A stretch of 64,000 nt of DNA, taken from Paenibacillus xylanilyticus (GTDB lineage Bacteria; Bacillota; Bacilli; Paenibacillales; Paenibacillaceae). Position 1 is the first letter of the stretch. Each line of letters starts with the position of its first letter. The stretch is from contig NZ_CP044310.1 in assembly GCF_009664365.1 (NCBI RefSeq), forward strand, positions 5,271,501 to 5,335,500, written 5' to 3'. A program made the position numbers and the translations under genes. The notes below the pieces were generated by a model. It was given only the letters and a program-made list of their open reading frames with translations. It was not told the DNA's origin and did not search any database. This document shows, one piece after another, positions 17,070 through 26,532 of the stretch.

Positions 17070-17195
17070 ATAATCGAGAAAAATATAGCATACAAAATTG
17101 AGACCGTCAACAATATTTTTCCATTTCAAGAAGCTTCTTTGATTTGAATCCATCTCTTTGTTGTGCATTCATTTTTCTGCCTGCCAGACAAAAAA

Positions 17196-17220
17196 ACGGT
17201 CACCCCATGAGGATAACCGT
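17196..17220 (-). terminator. Terminator of the sulfur cluster
   Basis: Minus-strand stem ACGGT/ACCGT, extended inward by partial pairing, followed by seven T. It lies just past the stop of the M20 amidohydrolase and before the cnt promoter. Confidence 0.85.
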
Positions 17221-17259
17221 CCTTTCAAAGCACACTGTTTGGTACTTGCGTTTATCGCA

Positions 17260-18483
17260 TCACTCACCCTGCTGCTGCAGGTTTTGCAGCGCTTGCTCTG
17301 CCAAAGCAGCGAGCAGATGCGCTCCCAGCGGCAGCGCCCGTTCATCCAGATCAAATGCAGGATGATGCCACTCATGTGGTCCGGATGTACCAAGGAAAAG
17401 GAACAGGCCTGGAACCTGCTTCTGATAAAAGGAGAAATCTTCACCTGCCGGAGAGGGCAGCGGTCTAACACTGTTCAATCCTACTTCAGCAGCCACCTGT
17501 TCCGCCGCGGAAGCCAGCGAAGCATCGTTAACCACCGCAGGCGGTCCCTGAATCCAGCGAACCGTCGCCCGTGTACCGTATGCAGCCGCCACACCGGACA
17601 CGACCTGGTTGAATCGTTCACGAATACGTGCACGGACTTTCTCGTCAAAGGTACGCACCGTGCCATCCAATATGGCCTGATCCGGAATGACATTCCAGGC
17701 TGTACCGCTGTGAATCTTGGTTACGCTAATCACGGCACTCTCCTGTGCACCCACATTCCGGCTCACAATTGCCTGCAAAGCCGTTACAATATGCGAGGCA
17801 ACAACAATCGGATCGATTCCCGCTTCGGGTACCGCAGCATGTGTGCCCACCCCTTCAACGTTTATCACAAAACCATCCGCCGCTGCCAGAAGTGCTCCTT
17901 CACGGATACCGACGGTGCCAACCTGAAGATCCGGTTTGTTATGCAGACCAAACACGGCACGGACGTCAGACAGCGCTCCGCTCTGAATAACCTGCCGTGC
18001 GCCCGTTGCTTTTTCTTCCGAAGGCTGGAACAGCAGCCTCACTTTGCCCGGCAGTCCGGACTCCCGCTGTTTCAGCAAACGAGCCGCACCAACCAATATG
18101 GCCGTATGTGCATCATGCCCGCAAGCATGCATCTTGCCTGCAGCCTGGGAAGCAAATTCAAGTTTCGTCTCTTCCTGGATCGGCAAAGCATCTATATCTG
18201 CTCTAAGGGCAACAACAGGGCCGTCCCCTTGACCGATTTCGGCGACAAGACCCGTACGCAGTGAATATTCATCTGCGATACGTACCCCTTCCTCCTCCAG
18301 CCAGCCGCGGATGGCGGCCGTCGTTTCCTTTTCCTCGCCCGACAATTCCGGATAGCGATGCAGATGCCGCCGAATCGCGATTAACCGCTCCGCAAATGCT
18401 TCATCGGTTACCGCAGGGATGCGCTGCGTGCCTCTTTCCTCTTGCCCTATCTGCTGCTTGGGCTGTTCCAGCTCACTCTTCAT
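17260..18483 (-). CDS. M20-family amidohydrolase (N-acyl amino acid deacylase, YtnL/SndA- or YxeP-like)
   Basis: Metal-dependent N-acyl amino acid hydrolase of 407 residues. The metal-binding segment MHACGHDAHTAILVGAARLL and PSEEKATGARQVI carry the Cys/His/Glu ligands of the M20D group. In B. subtilis, homologues in the ytm and yxe operons deacetylate sulfur compounds such as N-acetyl-S-(2-succino)cysteine after import. Here it ends a cluster with two flavin monooxygenases and a peptide-type importer, so a role in cleaving N-acylated sulfur amino acids is likely. The ATG at 18483 has AAGGAGG eight bases upstream. Exact substrate unknown. Confidence 0.85.
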   Translation of the reverse strand: MKSELEQPKQQIGQEERGTQRIPAVTDEAFAERLIAIRRHLHRYPELSGEEKETTAAIRGWLEEEGVRIADEYSLRTGLVAEIGQGDGPVVALRADIDALPIQEETKLEFASQAAGKMHACGHDAHTAILVGAARLLKQRESGLPGKVRLLFQPSEEKATGARQVIQSGALSDVRAVFGLHNKPDLQVGTVGIREGALLAAADGFVINVEGVGTHAAVPEAGIDPIVVASHIVTALQAIVSRNVGAQESAVISVTKIHSGTAWNVIPDQAILDGTVRTFDEKVRARIRERFNQVVSGVAAAYGTRATVRWIQGPPAVVNDASLASAAEQVAAEVGLNSVRPLPSPAGEDFSFYQKQVPGLFLFLGTSGPHEWHHPAFDLDERALPLGAHLLAALAEQALQNLQQQGE

Positions 18484-18543
18484 AACGCTGCCTCCTTCAT
18501 CGTCATCTATGTGCTGCAAAAAAAGCAGTTTCTGAATTCCAAT

Positions 18544-19605
18544 CTAACCAATAGCCGCTTGCGCAGGTTCGGATTCACTCCAGAATTCACCCAGTCCCTG
18601 TTCATCCAATGCCTCGCGCAGCAATTCAAAAGAGCGAATGCGTTTCGCGAAATCACGTGTGGCTGTTGTGACAATCAACTCATCCACGGCAAACTCATCC
18701 TGAAACTTTTGCAGAGCCTGACCTACGGTTTCCTTTGTTCCACGGGTTACACTCGGCTCCAGAACCTCAATGCGATATTTCTCATTTGATTGCCGTCCGA
18801 ATTCTTCTGCCTGCTCCACTGAACCAACCGTCAGTACTTTGCCATTCTCCAGGTGGATCTTGACCAGCATATGCTCACTTGCCAGCTCTTCAGCCTCTTC
18901 CTTGCTCTCTGCCACAATTAAGGAGATCGCAAGAACAGCGTAAGGCTCCCGGCCTTCTGAGCGGTTGAATTGCTCGCGGTATACCCGAAGAGCTTCTTGT
19001 GCCACTTCAATATTGCTATTGATAAACAGGGAGAACACATAAGGGAGTCCTAGTTCCGCCGCCATGCCAGCGCTATCGACACTTGCTCCAAGCACATACA
19101 GCTCGGCAGGTATTTCGGACACAGGTGCAGCACTTAAACCGGCAAGTGGATGGGCTTCATCTGCGTACGGTTCATTATGAATATACTGCTTCACTTGACG
19201 TATTTTCTCCTTCAGTGACGCTGCCTCCTGAATGCCCTGCTGCAGAGCCTGCGTAGAACGGGGCAGTCCTCCTGGCGCACGTCCTATGCCCAGATCGATC
19301 CTTCCCGGTCCAAGCGCTGCGAGCACATTAAAATTCTCGGCAACCTTGTAAGGACTGTAATGCTGGAGCATCACCCCACCGGAACCCAAACGAATTCGCT
19401 CTGTATGTGCCAGCAAATGCGAAATCAGCACCTCTGGTGAAGAACCTGCCACATGTCCTGAATCGTGATGCTCCGATACCCAGAATCGGTGAAATCCAAG
19501 CTGCTCTGCTCGCTGCACCAGCTCAATGGTATGCCGGAATGCATCCACCGGTGTCTCCCCTTCATAGATTGGGGTCTGATCCAATATGCCAAGACGAATC
19601 CCCAT
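18544..19605 (-). CDS. Luciferase-like FMN-dependent monooxygenase (MsnO8/YtmO type)
   Basis: LLM-family flavin enzyme of 353 residues with the TIM-barrel features FWVSEHH near residue 45, SGGVMLQHYSPYKVAEN, and LGIGRAPGG, a loop typical of the MsnO8/YtmO subgroup. It probably oxidises a sulfur or related organic substrate with reduced FMN supplied by the reductase encoded three genes upstream. ATG with GGAGGAG upstream is preferred over a start six codons earlier. It lies in one direction with the LysR and M20 genes. Confidence 0.85.
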   Translation of the reverse strand: MGIRLGILDQTPIYEGETPVDAFRHTIELVQRAEQLGFHRFWVSEHHDSGHVAGSSPEVLISHLLAHTERIRLGSGGVMLQHYSPYKVAENFNVLAALGPGRIDLGIGRAPGGLPRSTQALQQGIQEAASLKEKIRQVKQYIHNEPYADEAHPLAGLSAAPVSEIPAELYVLGASVDSAGMAAELGLPYVFSLFINSNIEVAQEALRVYREQFNRSEGREPYAVLAISLIVAESKEEAEELASEHMLVKIHLENGKVLTVGSVEQAEEFGRQSNEKYRIEVLEPSVTRGTKETVGQALQKFQDEFAVDELIVTTATRDFAKRIRSFELLREALDEQGLGEFWSESEPAQAAIG

Positions 19606-19662
19606 ACGTTTCTCCTCCTCCAATTAAGCTGCCGTATTCGGCTGCCAAGCCCGTTCTTGCTT

Positions 19663-20535
19663 CTATAACTGCCGCAGCAGCTCCCCAAAGGGCTCTGCAA
19701 ACGGTGAATGTTCTTCTTTTAACGTCACGACACTAATCTGCAGCGATACACCAGCCACTTCATGAACCTGAATGGGAAACAGCTCCTGGTCCTGCACTTC
19801 CTTCTGCACCGTCAGTCCCGGCAGGAAGGCAATACCCGCTCCCTGAAGAACCAGTTTCTTCGCCGTTTCCGAATGGTCCACATGATATGTAATATCCGGC
19901 GGATGGTCCAGGGAGTCGAACGCACGGTGAATACGCAGCCAGTCCAGGGAACCGCATTCGAAGAAAACCAGCCGCTCATTGCGAATCGCCTCCATGCTGA
20001 CGTGTCCGCGTTCTATAAATGGGTGTCCCTTGTAAACATACAGCTGGATCGGGTCCTCATAAAAAGCAATGGTACGTATGGCCGGGTGCATAACCTTGCG
20101 TACAAATGCCAGATCAATCTCCTGATTCAGCAGCTTCGCGACCAATTGATCGGTTGTAGCCGTTGTGAGCTTGATGTTGACCTCAGGATAGGCTTCCTTG
20201 ATTTTGGGGAGGAAGTCCGGAATGACATAGTTGGATACCGATACGGTACTGCCGAGACGAAGCGCGTCTGGTGTCGTCCGGCGCTGCTGAATCTTCTGCC
20301 TGCCCTTTTGGATAACCTGCAGCACCTGCTGCGCGTAAGGTAGGAATTTTCTCCCCTCATCCGTGAGCACGATCTGTTTGCCAAGCCGATCAAACAGCTT
20401 GCAGCCAAGCTCACGTTCCAGGGATTGAATACGAGCCGTTACAGATGGTTGGGACAAAAAGAGTACTTCGGCAGCCTTATTGAAGCTTCCGTAATGATTG
20501 ATATATACAAATGCTTCAATGTTCTCAATATTCAT
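19663..20535 (-). CDS. LysR-family regulator of the sulfur cluster (YtlI/CysL-like)
   Basis: Transcription factor of 290 residues. The N-terminal winged helix reads FNKAAEVLFLSQPSVTARI near residues 17-35, followed by a type-2 periplasmic-fold effector domain. It sits inside the sulfur gene cluster in the same orientation, unlike B. subtilis ytlI, which is divergent from its target operon. GGAGG lies five bases before the ATG. It is the best candidate for binding the shared element upstream of the monooxygenase and glutaredoxin promoters. Effector unknown; O-acetylserine or a derivative is typical of this group. Confidence 0.85.
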   Translation of the reverse strand: MNIENIEAFVYINHYGSFNKAAEVLFLSQPSVTARIQSLERELGCKLFDRLGKQIVLTDEGRKFLPYAQQVLQVIQKGRQKIQQRRTTPDALRLGSTVSVSNYVIPDFLPKIKEAYPEVNIKLTTATTDQLVAKLLNQEIDLAFVRKVMHPAIRTIAFYEDPIQLYVYKGHPFIERGHVSMEAIRNERLVFFECGSLDWLRIHRAFDSLDHPPDITYHVDHSETAKKLVLQGAGIAFLPGLTVQKEVQDQELFPIQVHEVAGVSLQISVVTLKEEHSPFAEPFGELLRQL

Positions 20536-20604
20536 AAGCGCCTCCGCATCCAGGTCCACAGACGTTTGACCTTATATCAATTTAACCAATCAATTTACTT
20601 GGGT

Positions 20605-21156
20605 TTAAGTAATCGTAATACCATCCTTTTCCAGTGTCAATATCAATTCATCCAGCGAACGGTCCAATCGGGTTGCAATGTCAGCCGAAAGCGCATATTT
20701 TCCGTCATCCAGACGCTCTACGCCTTGATCAACCGCGTAAACCCCACCCAAAATATGTCTTCCCCCAAGTGCGGCAAGTACAGGCTTCAATGCATAATCG
20801 ATAGCCAGCAGATGCGCAATGGAGCCGCCGATAACAAGCGGAAGTGACACTTTACCGTGCAGCCCTTCCTGTGGAATCAGATCCAGGAACAGCTTCAGTA
20901 CACCGGAGTAGGATGCTTTATACACAGGCGTAGCCAATATTACTGCGTCTGCGGCTTCAACGACGGCAAGCGCGTCTCGCACATGTGAACTGTCGAACCG
21001 GGCCTGCACAAGATCTTCAGCTGGCAGATCCGCTACATGTATCACCTCAACAGTAATGCCTGCTTCGGTTAATTTATTGCTGCTATACTCGGTTAGGCCG
21101 GTCAAACGTGAACGTTTGGAAGGTGCTCCGGCAATAATAACGACATGAGACATCAT
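20605..21156 (-). CDS. NAD(P)H-dependent FMN reductase (SsuE type)
   Basis: Flavodoxin-fold reductase of about 183 residues. The phosphate-binding loop is IIAGAPSKRSRLTGL at the N-terminus, with ILATPVYKASYSGVLKLFLD near residue 90, the SsuE hallmark. It supplies reduced FMN to the two flavin monooxygenases of the cluster. AGGAGG lies six bases before the first of two adjacent ATGs. It is 23 bases downstream of the DppC-like permease gene, hence co-transcribed. Confidence 0.88.
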   Translation of the reverse strand: MMSHVVIIAGAPSKRSRLTGLTEYSSNKLTEAGITVEVIHVADLPAEDLVQARFDSSHVRDALAVVEAADAVILATPVYKASYSGVLKLFLDLIPQEGLHGKVSLPLVIGGSIAHLLAIDYALKPVLAALGGRHILGGVYAVDQGVERLDDGKYALSADIATRLDRSLDELILTLEKDGITIT

Positions 21157-21179
21157 TAATCTCCTCCTTGGAATAGCGG

Positions 21180-22097
21180 TCAAGCCGCTCCTTTTACTCT
21201 TGGATCAAGCCGGTCACGAATATCGTCTCCAATCAGATTCACTGCGAGTACAAACATGGTAATGGCGAGTCCAGGGAAAGTACAGATCCACCAGGCTACG
21301 GTCAGGTAACCGCGTCCCTGCGAGAGCAGTGCGCCCCAATCCGGAATTTCCTTCAACACCCCAAGTCCAAGAAAACTGAGACCGGAACCCGTCAGGATGG
21401 AAGTACCCACCCCCAATGTTGCCATCACAAGCAGCGGAGACAGGGAATGCGGCAGGACATGCCGCCAGAAAATACGTCCGTTCGAACCGCCAAGCGACCG
21501 TGTCGCTGTGATAAACGGCAGGCTTTTGACAGACATCACCTGTCCGCGCATGACCCGTGCATATCCCGGAATGGAGGCTACCGCAACGGCCAGTGCAATG
21601 TTCAGCAGTCCAGGACCCAGTGCCGCAGCTACGGACAAGGCCAGCAGTACTCCCGGGACAGCCATCAGAATATCGACAGTACGCATAATCGCCGTATCTA
21701 CCATTCCACCAACATACCCTGAGATAATCCCCAGGGCACTTCCCACCAGGCCACCGACAAGCACTGAAGCGAATCCGATTAGCAGTGAATCCCTGCTGCC
21801 GTGCACGACGACGCTGAAGATATCCCTTCCGAAATAATCCGTTCCAAACCAATGCGCAGCAGAAGGTGCCTGCAGGATCGCATCCGTCATCATCTGAGTT
21901 GGATCATAAGGAGCAATCCAGCCCGGAACAATGGCACAGGTAACGGTGAATAACACGACCAGCAGCGCTGCATAAAAGAATAACCGGGAAACCGCAAACG
22001 AGAAGCGGTAACGTCCCAAACGGCGATTCCACAGGCGTACACGCCCTTTGCTGCCGGCCCATGCCTTTTTGTCACCCACCAATGGTTTCATGCTCAT
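21180..22097 (-). CDS. Peptide-type ABC transporter permease (DppC family)
   Basis: Membrane subunit of 305 residues. It has a basic N-terminus, one helix near residues 33-58, then the C-type signature WFGTDYFGRDIFSVVVHGSR and a MetI coupling loop (SLGGSNGRIFWRHVLPHSLS). It forms the channel with the DppB-like partner encoded just upstream. No ATPase gene accompanies the binding protein and two permeases, so the ATPases must be shared or lie elsewhere. Cargo is inferred from the sulfur-enzyme neighbours. Confidence 0.88.
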   Translation of the reverse strand: MSMKPLVGDKKAWAGSKGRVRLWNRRLGRYRFSFAVSRLFFYAALLVVLFTVTCAIVPGWIAPYDPTQMMTDAILQAPSAAHWFGTDYFGRDIFSVVVHGSRDSLLIGFASVLVGGLVGSALGIISGYVGGMVDTAIMRTVDILMAVPGVLLALSVAAALGPGLLNIALAVAVASIPGYARVMRGQVMSVKSLPFITATRSLGGSNGRIFWRHVLPHSLSPLLVMATLGVGTSILTGSGLSFLGLGVLKEIPDWGALLSQGRGYLTVAWWICTFPGLAITMFVLAVNLIGDDIRDRLDPRVKGAA

Positions 22098-22143
22098 AAG
22101 AGTCCTCCTTCCTCATCCCTCAAAGTACAGATGGTCCTCGCAA

Positions 22144-23076
22144 TCAAGTACGTACTGCACGTCTGACCCTTGGATCGATGTACGCATACGAGATATCCAC
22201 CAACAGATTCAGCACCACGTAGATGATTGCCGTAAAAAAGACAACGCCCTGTACCACAGGCAGGTCTTTCGCCATCAAGGCATCGGCAATAATCCGTCCG
22301 ATTCCCTGTCTGGAGAATACCGTTTCGACCACGACGGTTCCCGCGAGCAGATCCCCAATCAACATGCCAATGACCGTTACGGCGGGAATCAGTGCATTGC
22401 GCAGTGCATGAACGTACATGATGGTTCGCTCCGTAAGCCCTTTGGCACGCAAGGCGACGATAAACGGTTCATTAATAATTTCAAGCATACTGTTACGTAC
22501 CATCCGCACGATGAAACCTGCACCAACCAGACCGAGGGTGGCTGCTGGAAGAACCAATGAGGCGAAGCCCTCCGAACCCATGGCCGGGAACCAGCCGAGC
22601 TGAACCGAGAACAGCAGAATCAACAGAATGCCGGTCCAGAACGTTGGCATGGAGATACCAAACAGTCCAACAAGACGGGCAATAAAATCAATCACGCCAT
22701 TTCGGTGGATGGCGGACAGCACGCCAAGCGTGATGCCGATGGTAATGGCGATGATGGAACTCAGTGCCGTCAGTGCCAGGGTGGCCGGGAAATGCTCCAG
22801 AATTTTGGGAAGTACTGGATCCGAGTTCATCATGGACTTGCCAAAATCGCCCCGCAGCATGTCGCCGAAATAGTTCGCAAATTGAATGTAAAACGGCTGA
22901 TCCAGACCAAGCTGCGCCCGCAAATTCTCAATCATCTCCGGCGTAGCCGAGGATGGGTCCAGCATGAGCAGGACCGGATCACCCGGCAGAAGATACATGA
23001 TGCAGTACACCAGCACCGAAGCTCCGAATATTACAAATAGTGATGTTGCAAGCCGAGTCAGTATCGTTTGAACCAT
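22144..23076 (-). CDS. Peptide-type ABC transporter permease (DppB family)
   Basis: Membrane subunit of 310 residues with the B-type opening LLPGDPVLLMLDPSSATPEM and the periplasmic QLGLDQPFYIQFANYFGDML. The coupling loop ALRAKGLTERTIMYVHALRN lies near residue 220. It lies 41 bases after the binding-protein gene and 46 before the partner permease gene. Confidence 0.88.
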   Translation of the reverse strand: MVQTILTRLATSLFVIFGASVLVYCIMYLLPGDPVLLMLDPSSATPEMIENLRAQLGLDQPFYIQFANYFGDMLRGDFGKSMMNSDPVLPKILEHFPATLALTALSSIIAITIGITLGVLSAIHRNGVIDFIARLVGLFGISMPTFWTGILLILLFSVQLGWFPAMGSEGFASLVLPAATLGLVGAGFIVRMVRNSMLEIINEPFIVALRAKGLTERTIMYVHALRNALIPAVTVIGMLIGDLLAGTVVVETVFSRQGIGRIIADALMAKDLPVVQGVVFFTAIIYVVLNLLVDISYAYIDPRVRRAVRT

Positions 23077-23117
23077 ACCGGGTCGTCTCCTTCCTGAATG
23101 CGTGATGGGCTGTCATG

Positions 23118-24758
23118 TTAGGGCTGAATTCGCACATCGTTGAACAATGGGTACCCAAGCGAATCAAACTTGACTCCCTGAACGGATTTGGATGCTGCAA
23201 CCGTATAAGGGAATACATAGATCGGTAGAATGACAGCCTGATCAATCAGAAATTGCTGAATCTCGTTATAGATCTTCACACGTTTTTCGGGATCCGTTTC
23301 CACCGCTCCCTGTTCCAGCAGCTCGTCGATCTTCGGATCAGACAACCCGGACAACGTAGGACGCTCCCCTTCTGCGCTTGTATGATAGAAGGCGTATAGG
23401 GCATTCGGATCGGAATTGACCTGGCTGTTGCCATACAGATCATAGTCCCAGTTCTGATAAATGACCGTGGCAATGTCTTTTGTAATTTCAACTTCAACGG
23501 CGATGCCAACCTGTTTCAGCTGCTGCTGAATGATGGCGGCGATATCATTGCGCTTCTCCCGGTTTGGGGAACCATCCACATAACGCAGCGTCAGTTTCTG
23601 ACCATCCTTTTCACGTATGCCATCCGCACCCTTCACCCAGCCCTGCTCATCCAGCAGCTGATTGGCTTTGTTGATGTCCGGATTGATGCTTCCTTCCAGC
23701 GAGGCATCGTAACCCAAAATGCCAGGAGACAATGCAGACCATGCTCGTTCATAGTTGCCCAGATACAACGTTTTGACGATGGATTCCACATCTACGGCGG
23801 ATTGTACCGCCTGTCTGACCTTCACATCATCCCAAGGGGCTTTGCGCAGATTGAAGAAGAGAGTATACGGCAGTCCCACCGTATTGGCCTGCAGCAATTG
23901 CTGGTTCGGATCATTCTTCAGAGCCGCAACATTTTGCGGTGGAACGGTCTCTGCAGCGAGAACCTGACCGCTCTGTACGCTTCCAATCCGTGTCGCTTCC
24001 TCTGGTACAATTTTGAACGTGATCGTATCGAGATGAGGTGCAGCTTTGTTTTCAACCGTCTCTGGGCCCCAGTTGTAATCCTTGTTTTTGGCAACGACGA
24101 TATCGGCATTTTCATCCCATTTCACGAAGGTATACGGCCCGGTGCCCACCGGGTTTTTGCCCAGTTGATCGCCATATTTCTTGGCAGCTGTAGGGGACAC
24201 GATACCCAGCAGAGCCTGGCTTAAGTTGCCCAGGAAGGCCTGTGAAGGTGTTTCCAGATTCACCTTGATGGTGTATTCATCAATGACCTCGGAAGATTGA
24301 TAGGGTCTGATCAGCGCAAGGGAATTGGCAGCTTTGGTAGCAGGATCGATGACACGATCCAGGTTGTACTTCACGGCTTCTGCGTTAAACGGCGTGCCAT
24401 CGTGGAACTTCACGTCTTCACGCAGCTTGAACGTGTAACTCTTGCCATCCTCAGATACACTCCATTCCGTGGCGAGCCATGGTTTGATGGAACCATCAGG
24501 CAGCTGCACCACCAGATTGTCGTAAATGGTCCGGATGGCACGTACCGTAACGGCAAGCCCGCTTCGGTGAGGATCCAGCGTATCCGGTGAAGTTGCGAGT
24601 GCGAAAGTCAGATTCCCGCCCTCCGCTTCACTCGCCTGTTCACCACCCGATGCCTGAGCCGCACCGCTGGAGCTGCTGCCCGCTCCGCAACCGGACAATA
24701 CCATTACCAATACTGCTGCCAGTGCCATAAATTTCATCCATGCGATAGACCTGTTCAT
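23118..24758 (-). CDS. Peptide-type ABC transporter binding lipoprotein (SBP family 5)
   Basis: Extracytoplasmic receptor of 546 residues. Signal peptide with lipobox LSGC (Cys24), a Ser/Ala/Glu linker, then the family core: TSPDTLDPHRSGLAVTVRAI, DVKFHDGTPFNAEAVKYNLD and GTGPYTFVKWDENAD. It resembles glutathione- and dipeptide-binding proteins. In this cluster it probably captures a sulfur-containing peptide, thioether or N-acyl amino acid. It is separated from the upstream monooxygenase gene by 137 bases holding a possible operator, so it may head a transcript of its own. Confidence 0.88.
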   Translation of the reverse strand: MNRSIAWMKFMALAAVLVMVLSGCGAGSSSSGAAQASGGEQASEAEGGNLTFALATSPDTLDPHRSGLAVTVRAIRTIYDNLVVQLPDGSIKPWLATEWSVSEDGKSYTFKLREDVKFHDGTPFNAEAVKYNLDRVIDPATKAANSLALIRPYQSSEVIDEYTIKVNLETPSQAFLGNLSQALLGIVSPTAAKKYGDQLGKNPVGTGPYTFVKWDENADIVVAKNKDYNWGPETVENKAAPHLDTITFKIVPEEATRIGSVQSGQVLAAETVPPQNVAALKNDPNQQLLQANTVGLPYTLFFNLRKAPWDDVKVRQAVQSAVDVESIVKTLYLGNYERAWSALSPGILGYDASLEGSINPDINKANQLLDEQGWVKGADGIREKDGQKLTLRYVDGSPNREKRNDIAAIIQQQLKQVGIAVEVEITKDIATVIYQNWDYDLYGNSQVNSDPNALYAFYHTSAEGERPTLSGLSDPKIDELLEQGAVETDPEKRVKIYNEIQQFLIDQAVILPIYVFPYTVAASKSVQGVKFDSLGYPLFNDVRIQP

Positions 24759-24806
24759 ATCGTTTCCCCCTCTGTGTATACAGGTGTCATTTTTTATTTT
24801 ATATAT

Positions 24807-24830
24807 AACCTATGAGATAAGTCGGTTTTA
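24807..24830 (-). promoter_or_regulatory. Candidate operator, CTCATAGG motif, before the binding-protein gene
   Basis: On the minus strand TAAAACCGAC is followed by TTATCTCATAGG. A close copy (TAAAACTGAC then CAAACTCATAGG) lies upstream of the monooxygenase gene at 26327-26347, and a looser relative (GGTAGGAATTA) precedes glutaredoxin. The A-TAGGAAT-like core recalls CymR-type sulfur operators, but I hold that consensus from memory only. Confidence 0.4.
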
Positions 24831-24895
24831 AAACACGGAAGTATTGCAATTAAGAATTCATATCGCTCTAGCGCCCATCTCACGTGCAGTTCATC

Positions 24896-26233
24896 TTATG
24901 CCTGCTGCACTTGCTCCCGGGCAGCCGTATAACGATTCACCGGAATCTGCACACCGAGATTGCCACGGAGTGTATCGTGCTCGTACTCCGTACGATAAAT
25001 GCCGCGCTCCTGCAGAATCGGAACGACCAGTTCCACAAAATCAGACAGACCACTTGGCAATTCCGAATGGATAATGAACCCGTCAGCAGCCTCTGCTTCG
25101 AACCACTCCTGTATTTTGTCAGCTACCTGTTCCGGTGTACCCAGGAATTTGCTCTTCGGCGTAGCCGCACGCAATGCCACTTCGCGCAGGGTCAATCCCT
25201 GTTCTTTGGCATCCTTCTTGATTTTATCCGTGCCGCTGCGGAAGCTGTTGCTGCCAATGCCGTTCAGTTCAGGGAACGGTTCATCCAGCGGATATTGGGA
25301 GAAGTCATGGTGCTCGAAGAATCGTCCCAGATAATCCAGCGCTTTGTCGATCGTAACGAGGCTGGCAATCTCCTCGTATTTACGTTCGGCTTCTTCTTCC
25401 GTCCGTCCTACAATCGGGCTGATGCCTGGCAGAATGACGATATCCTGAGAGGAACGTCCATAGGAAGCCGCACGCGTTTTGACATCCTTGTAAAAGGCCT
25501 GTGCATCCTCGATCGTATCATGTCCGGTAAACACCGCATCCGCTTCTTTCGCTGCAAGGGTCTTGCCATCATCGGAGGAGCCTGCCTGGAAGATCACCGG
25601 CTGACCTTGGCGTGAACGGGCAATGTTCAGTGGTCCCTGTACGGAGAAGAACTCCCCTTCGTGATTGAGTGTATGCAGTTTGGATGGATCGAAGAAAACA
25701 CCGCTCTCTTTGTCTCGAACAAACGCATCATCTTCCCATGAATCCCACAGGCCTTTGGTTACCTGCAAATATTCGGTTGCAATTCGGTATCGCTCTGGAT
25801 GGGTAGGGTGATTGCTTTTACTATAGTTTTTGGCTGATCCTTCAAGCGGGGAGGTAACCACGTTCCAGCCTGCGCGGCCGTCGCTGATCAGATCAAGCGA
25901 ACCAAACTGTCTGGCAACGGTAAACGGATCGCTGTAGGACGTGGAGAGCGTTCCCACCAGACCAATCCGCGAAGTGACGGCTGCCAAGGCAGACAACAGG
26001 CTGATCGGTTCAAACCGATTCAGGAAGTGGGGAATGGATTTTTCGGTGATGTACAGACCATCGGCAATAAAAACGAGATCAAACTTACCTTCTTCCGCTT
26101 TCAGCGTCTGGCGCTTATAGAACTCAAAATTCACACTCGCATCCGGTTGAACCTCCGGGTGTCTCCATGTGGTCATGCTGCCTCCGACACCGTGAACAAT
26201 GGCTCCAAATTTCAAACTGCGTTTTGCCGTCAT
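24896..26233 (-). CDS. FMN-dependent monooxygenase, NtaA/SnaA/DszA family (YtnJ/YxeK-like)
   Basis: Flavin monooxygenase of about 445 residues. It shows the family landmarks KFDLVFIADGLY, the active-site region GTLSTSYSDPFTVARQFGSL, SDGRAGWNVVTSPLEGSAKN and RYRIATEYLQVTKGLWDSW. Members cleave C-S or C-N bonds with reduced FMN and oxygen. YxeK and YtnJ of B. subtilis act on S-(2-succino)cysteine-type or related sulfur compounds. The start at 26233 has AAGGCGG at proper spacing. Its own promoter (see 26359-26404) precedes it. Confidence 0.88.
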   Translation of the reverse strand: MTAKRSLKFGAIVHGVGGSMTTWRHPEVQPDASVNFEFYKRQTLKAEEGKFDLVFIADGLYITEKSIPHFLNRFEPISLLSALAAVTSRIGLVGTLSTSYSDPFTVARQFGSLDLISDGRAGWNVVTSPLEGSAKNYSKSNHPTHPERYRIATEYLQVTKGLWDSWEDDAFVRDKESGVFFDPSKLHTLNHEGEFFSVQGPLNIARSRQGQPVIFQAGSSDDGKTLAAKEADAVFTGHDTIEDAQAFYKDVKTRAASYGRSSQDIVILPGISPIVGRTEEEAERKYEEIASLVTIDKALDYLGRFFEHHDFSQYPLDEPFPELNGIGSNSFRSGTDKIKKDAKEQGLTLREVALRAATPKSKFLGTPEQVADKIQEWFEAEAADGFIIHSELPSGLSDFVELVVPILQERGIYRTEYEHDTLRGNLGVQIPVNRYTAAREQVQQA

Positions 26234-26358
26234 ATACATTCCGCCTTCCCTCATATTGGATTTAGGTTGATGCAACAGGATCCAGGACACGACATTTACA
26301 TTTTCGAAACTCAAAAGTAACTATTCCTATGAGTTTGGTCAGTTTTATAATTTCACAA

Positions 26359-26404
26359 ATCTTATCACTGCCCTGTGAAAGGGTCAACGGGGTGACTAAT
26401 AGAA
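26359..26404 (-). promoter_or_regulatory. Promoter of the monooxygenase gene with upstream TTCTATTAG element
   Basis: Minus strand: TTCTATTAG (26404-26396), eight bases, TTGACC (-35, 26387-26382), 17 bases, TAAGAT (-10, 26364-26359). The same element and both spacings recur before the glutaredoxin gene, so the element is a probable activator site. Confidence 0.65.
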
Positions 26405-26532
26405 CTTTTCTATATATAAATCAGAGATCTGTATAAGACAGGTTCATTCGTACGCTCCCGGCTACGTTCCACTGTCCCAGCAGCTTTCTATAGCCGGAAA
26501 CGACGAATTTAATCCGATAGTGCAAAGGACGA

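Noticed and set aside
26423..26442. AGATCTGTATAAGACAG resembles the Tn5 mosaic end used in library adapters
   Set aside because: It differs from the adapter at one base and lacks two others; flanks are normal intergenic DNA, so chance similarity is likelier than contamination.
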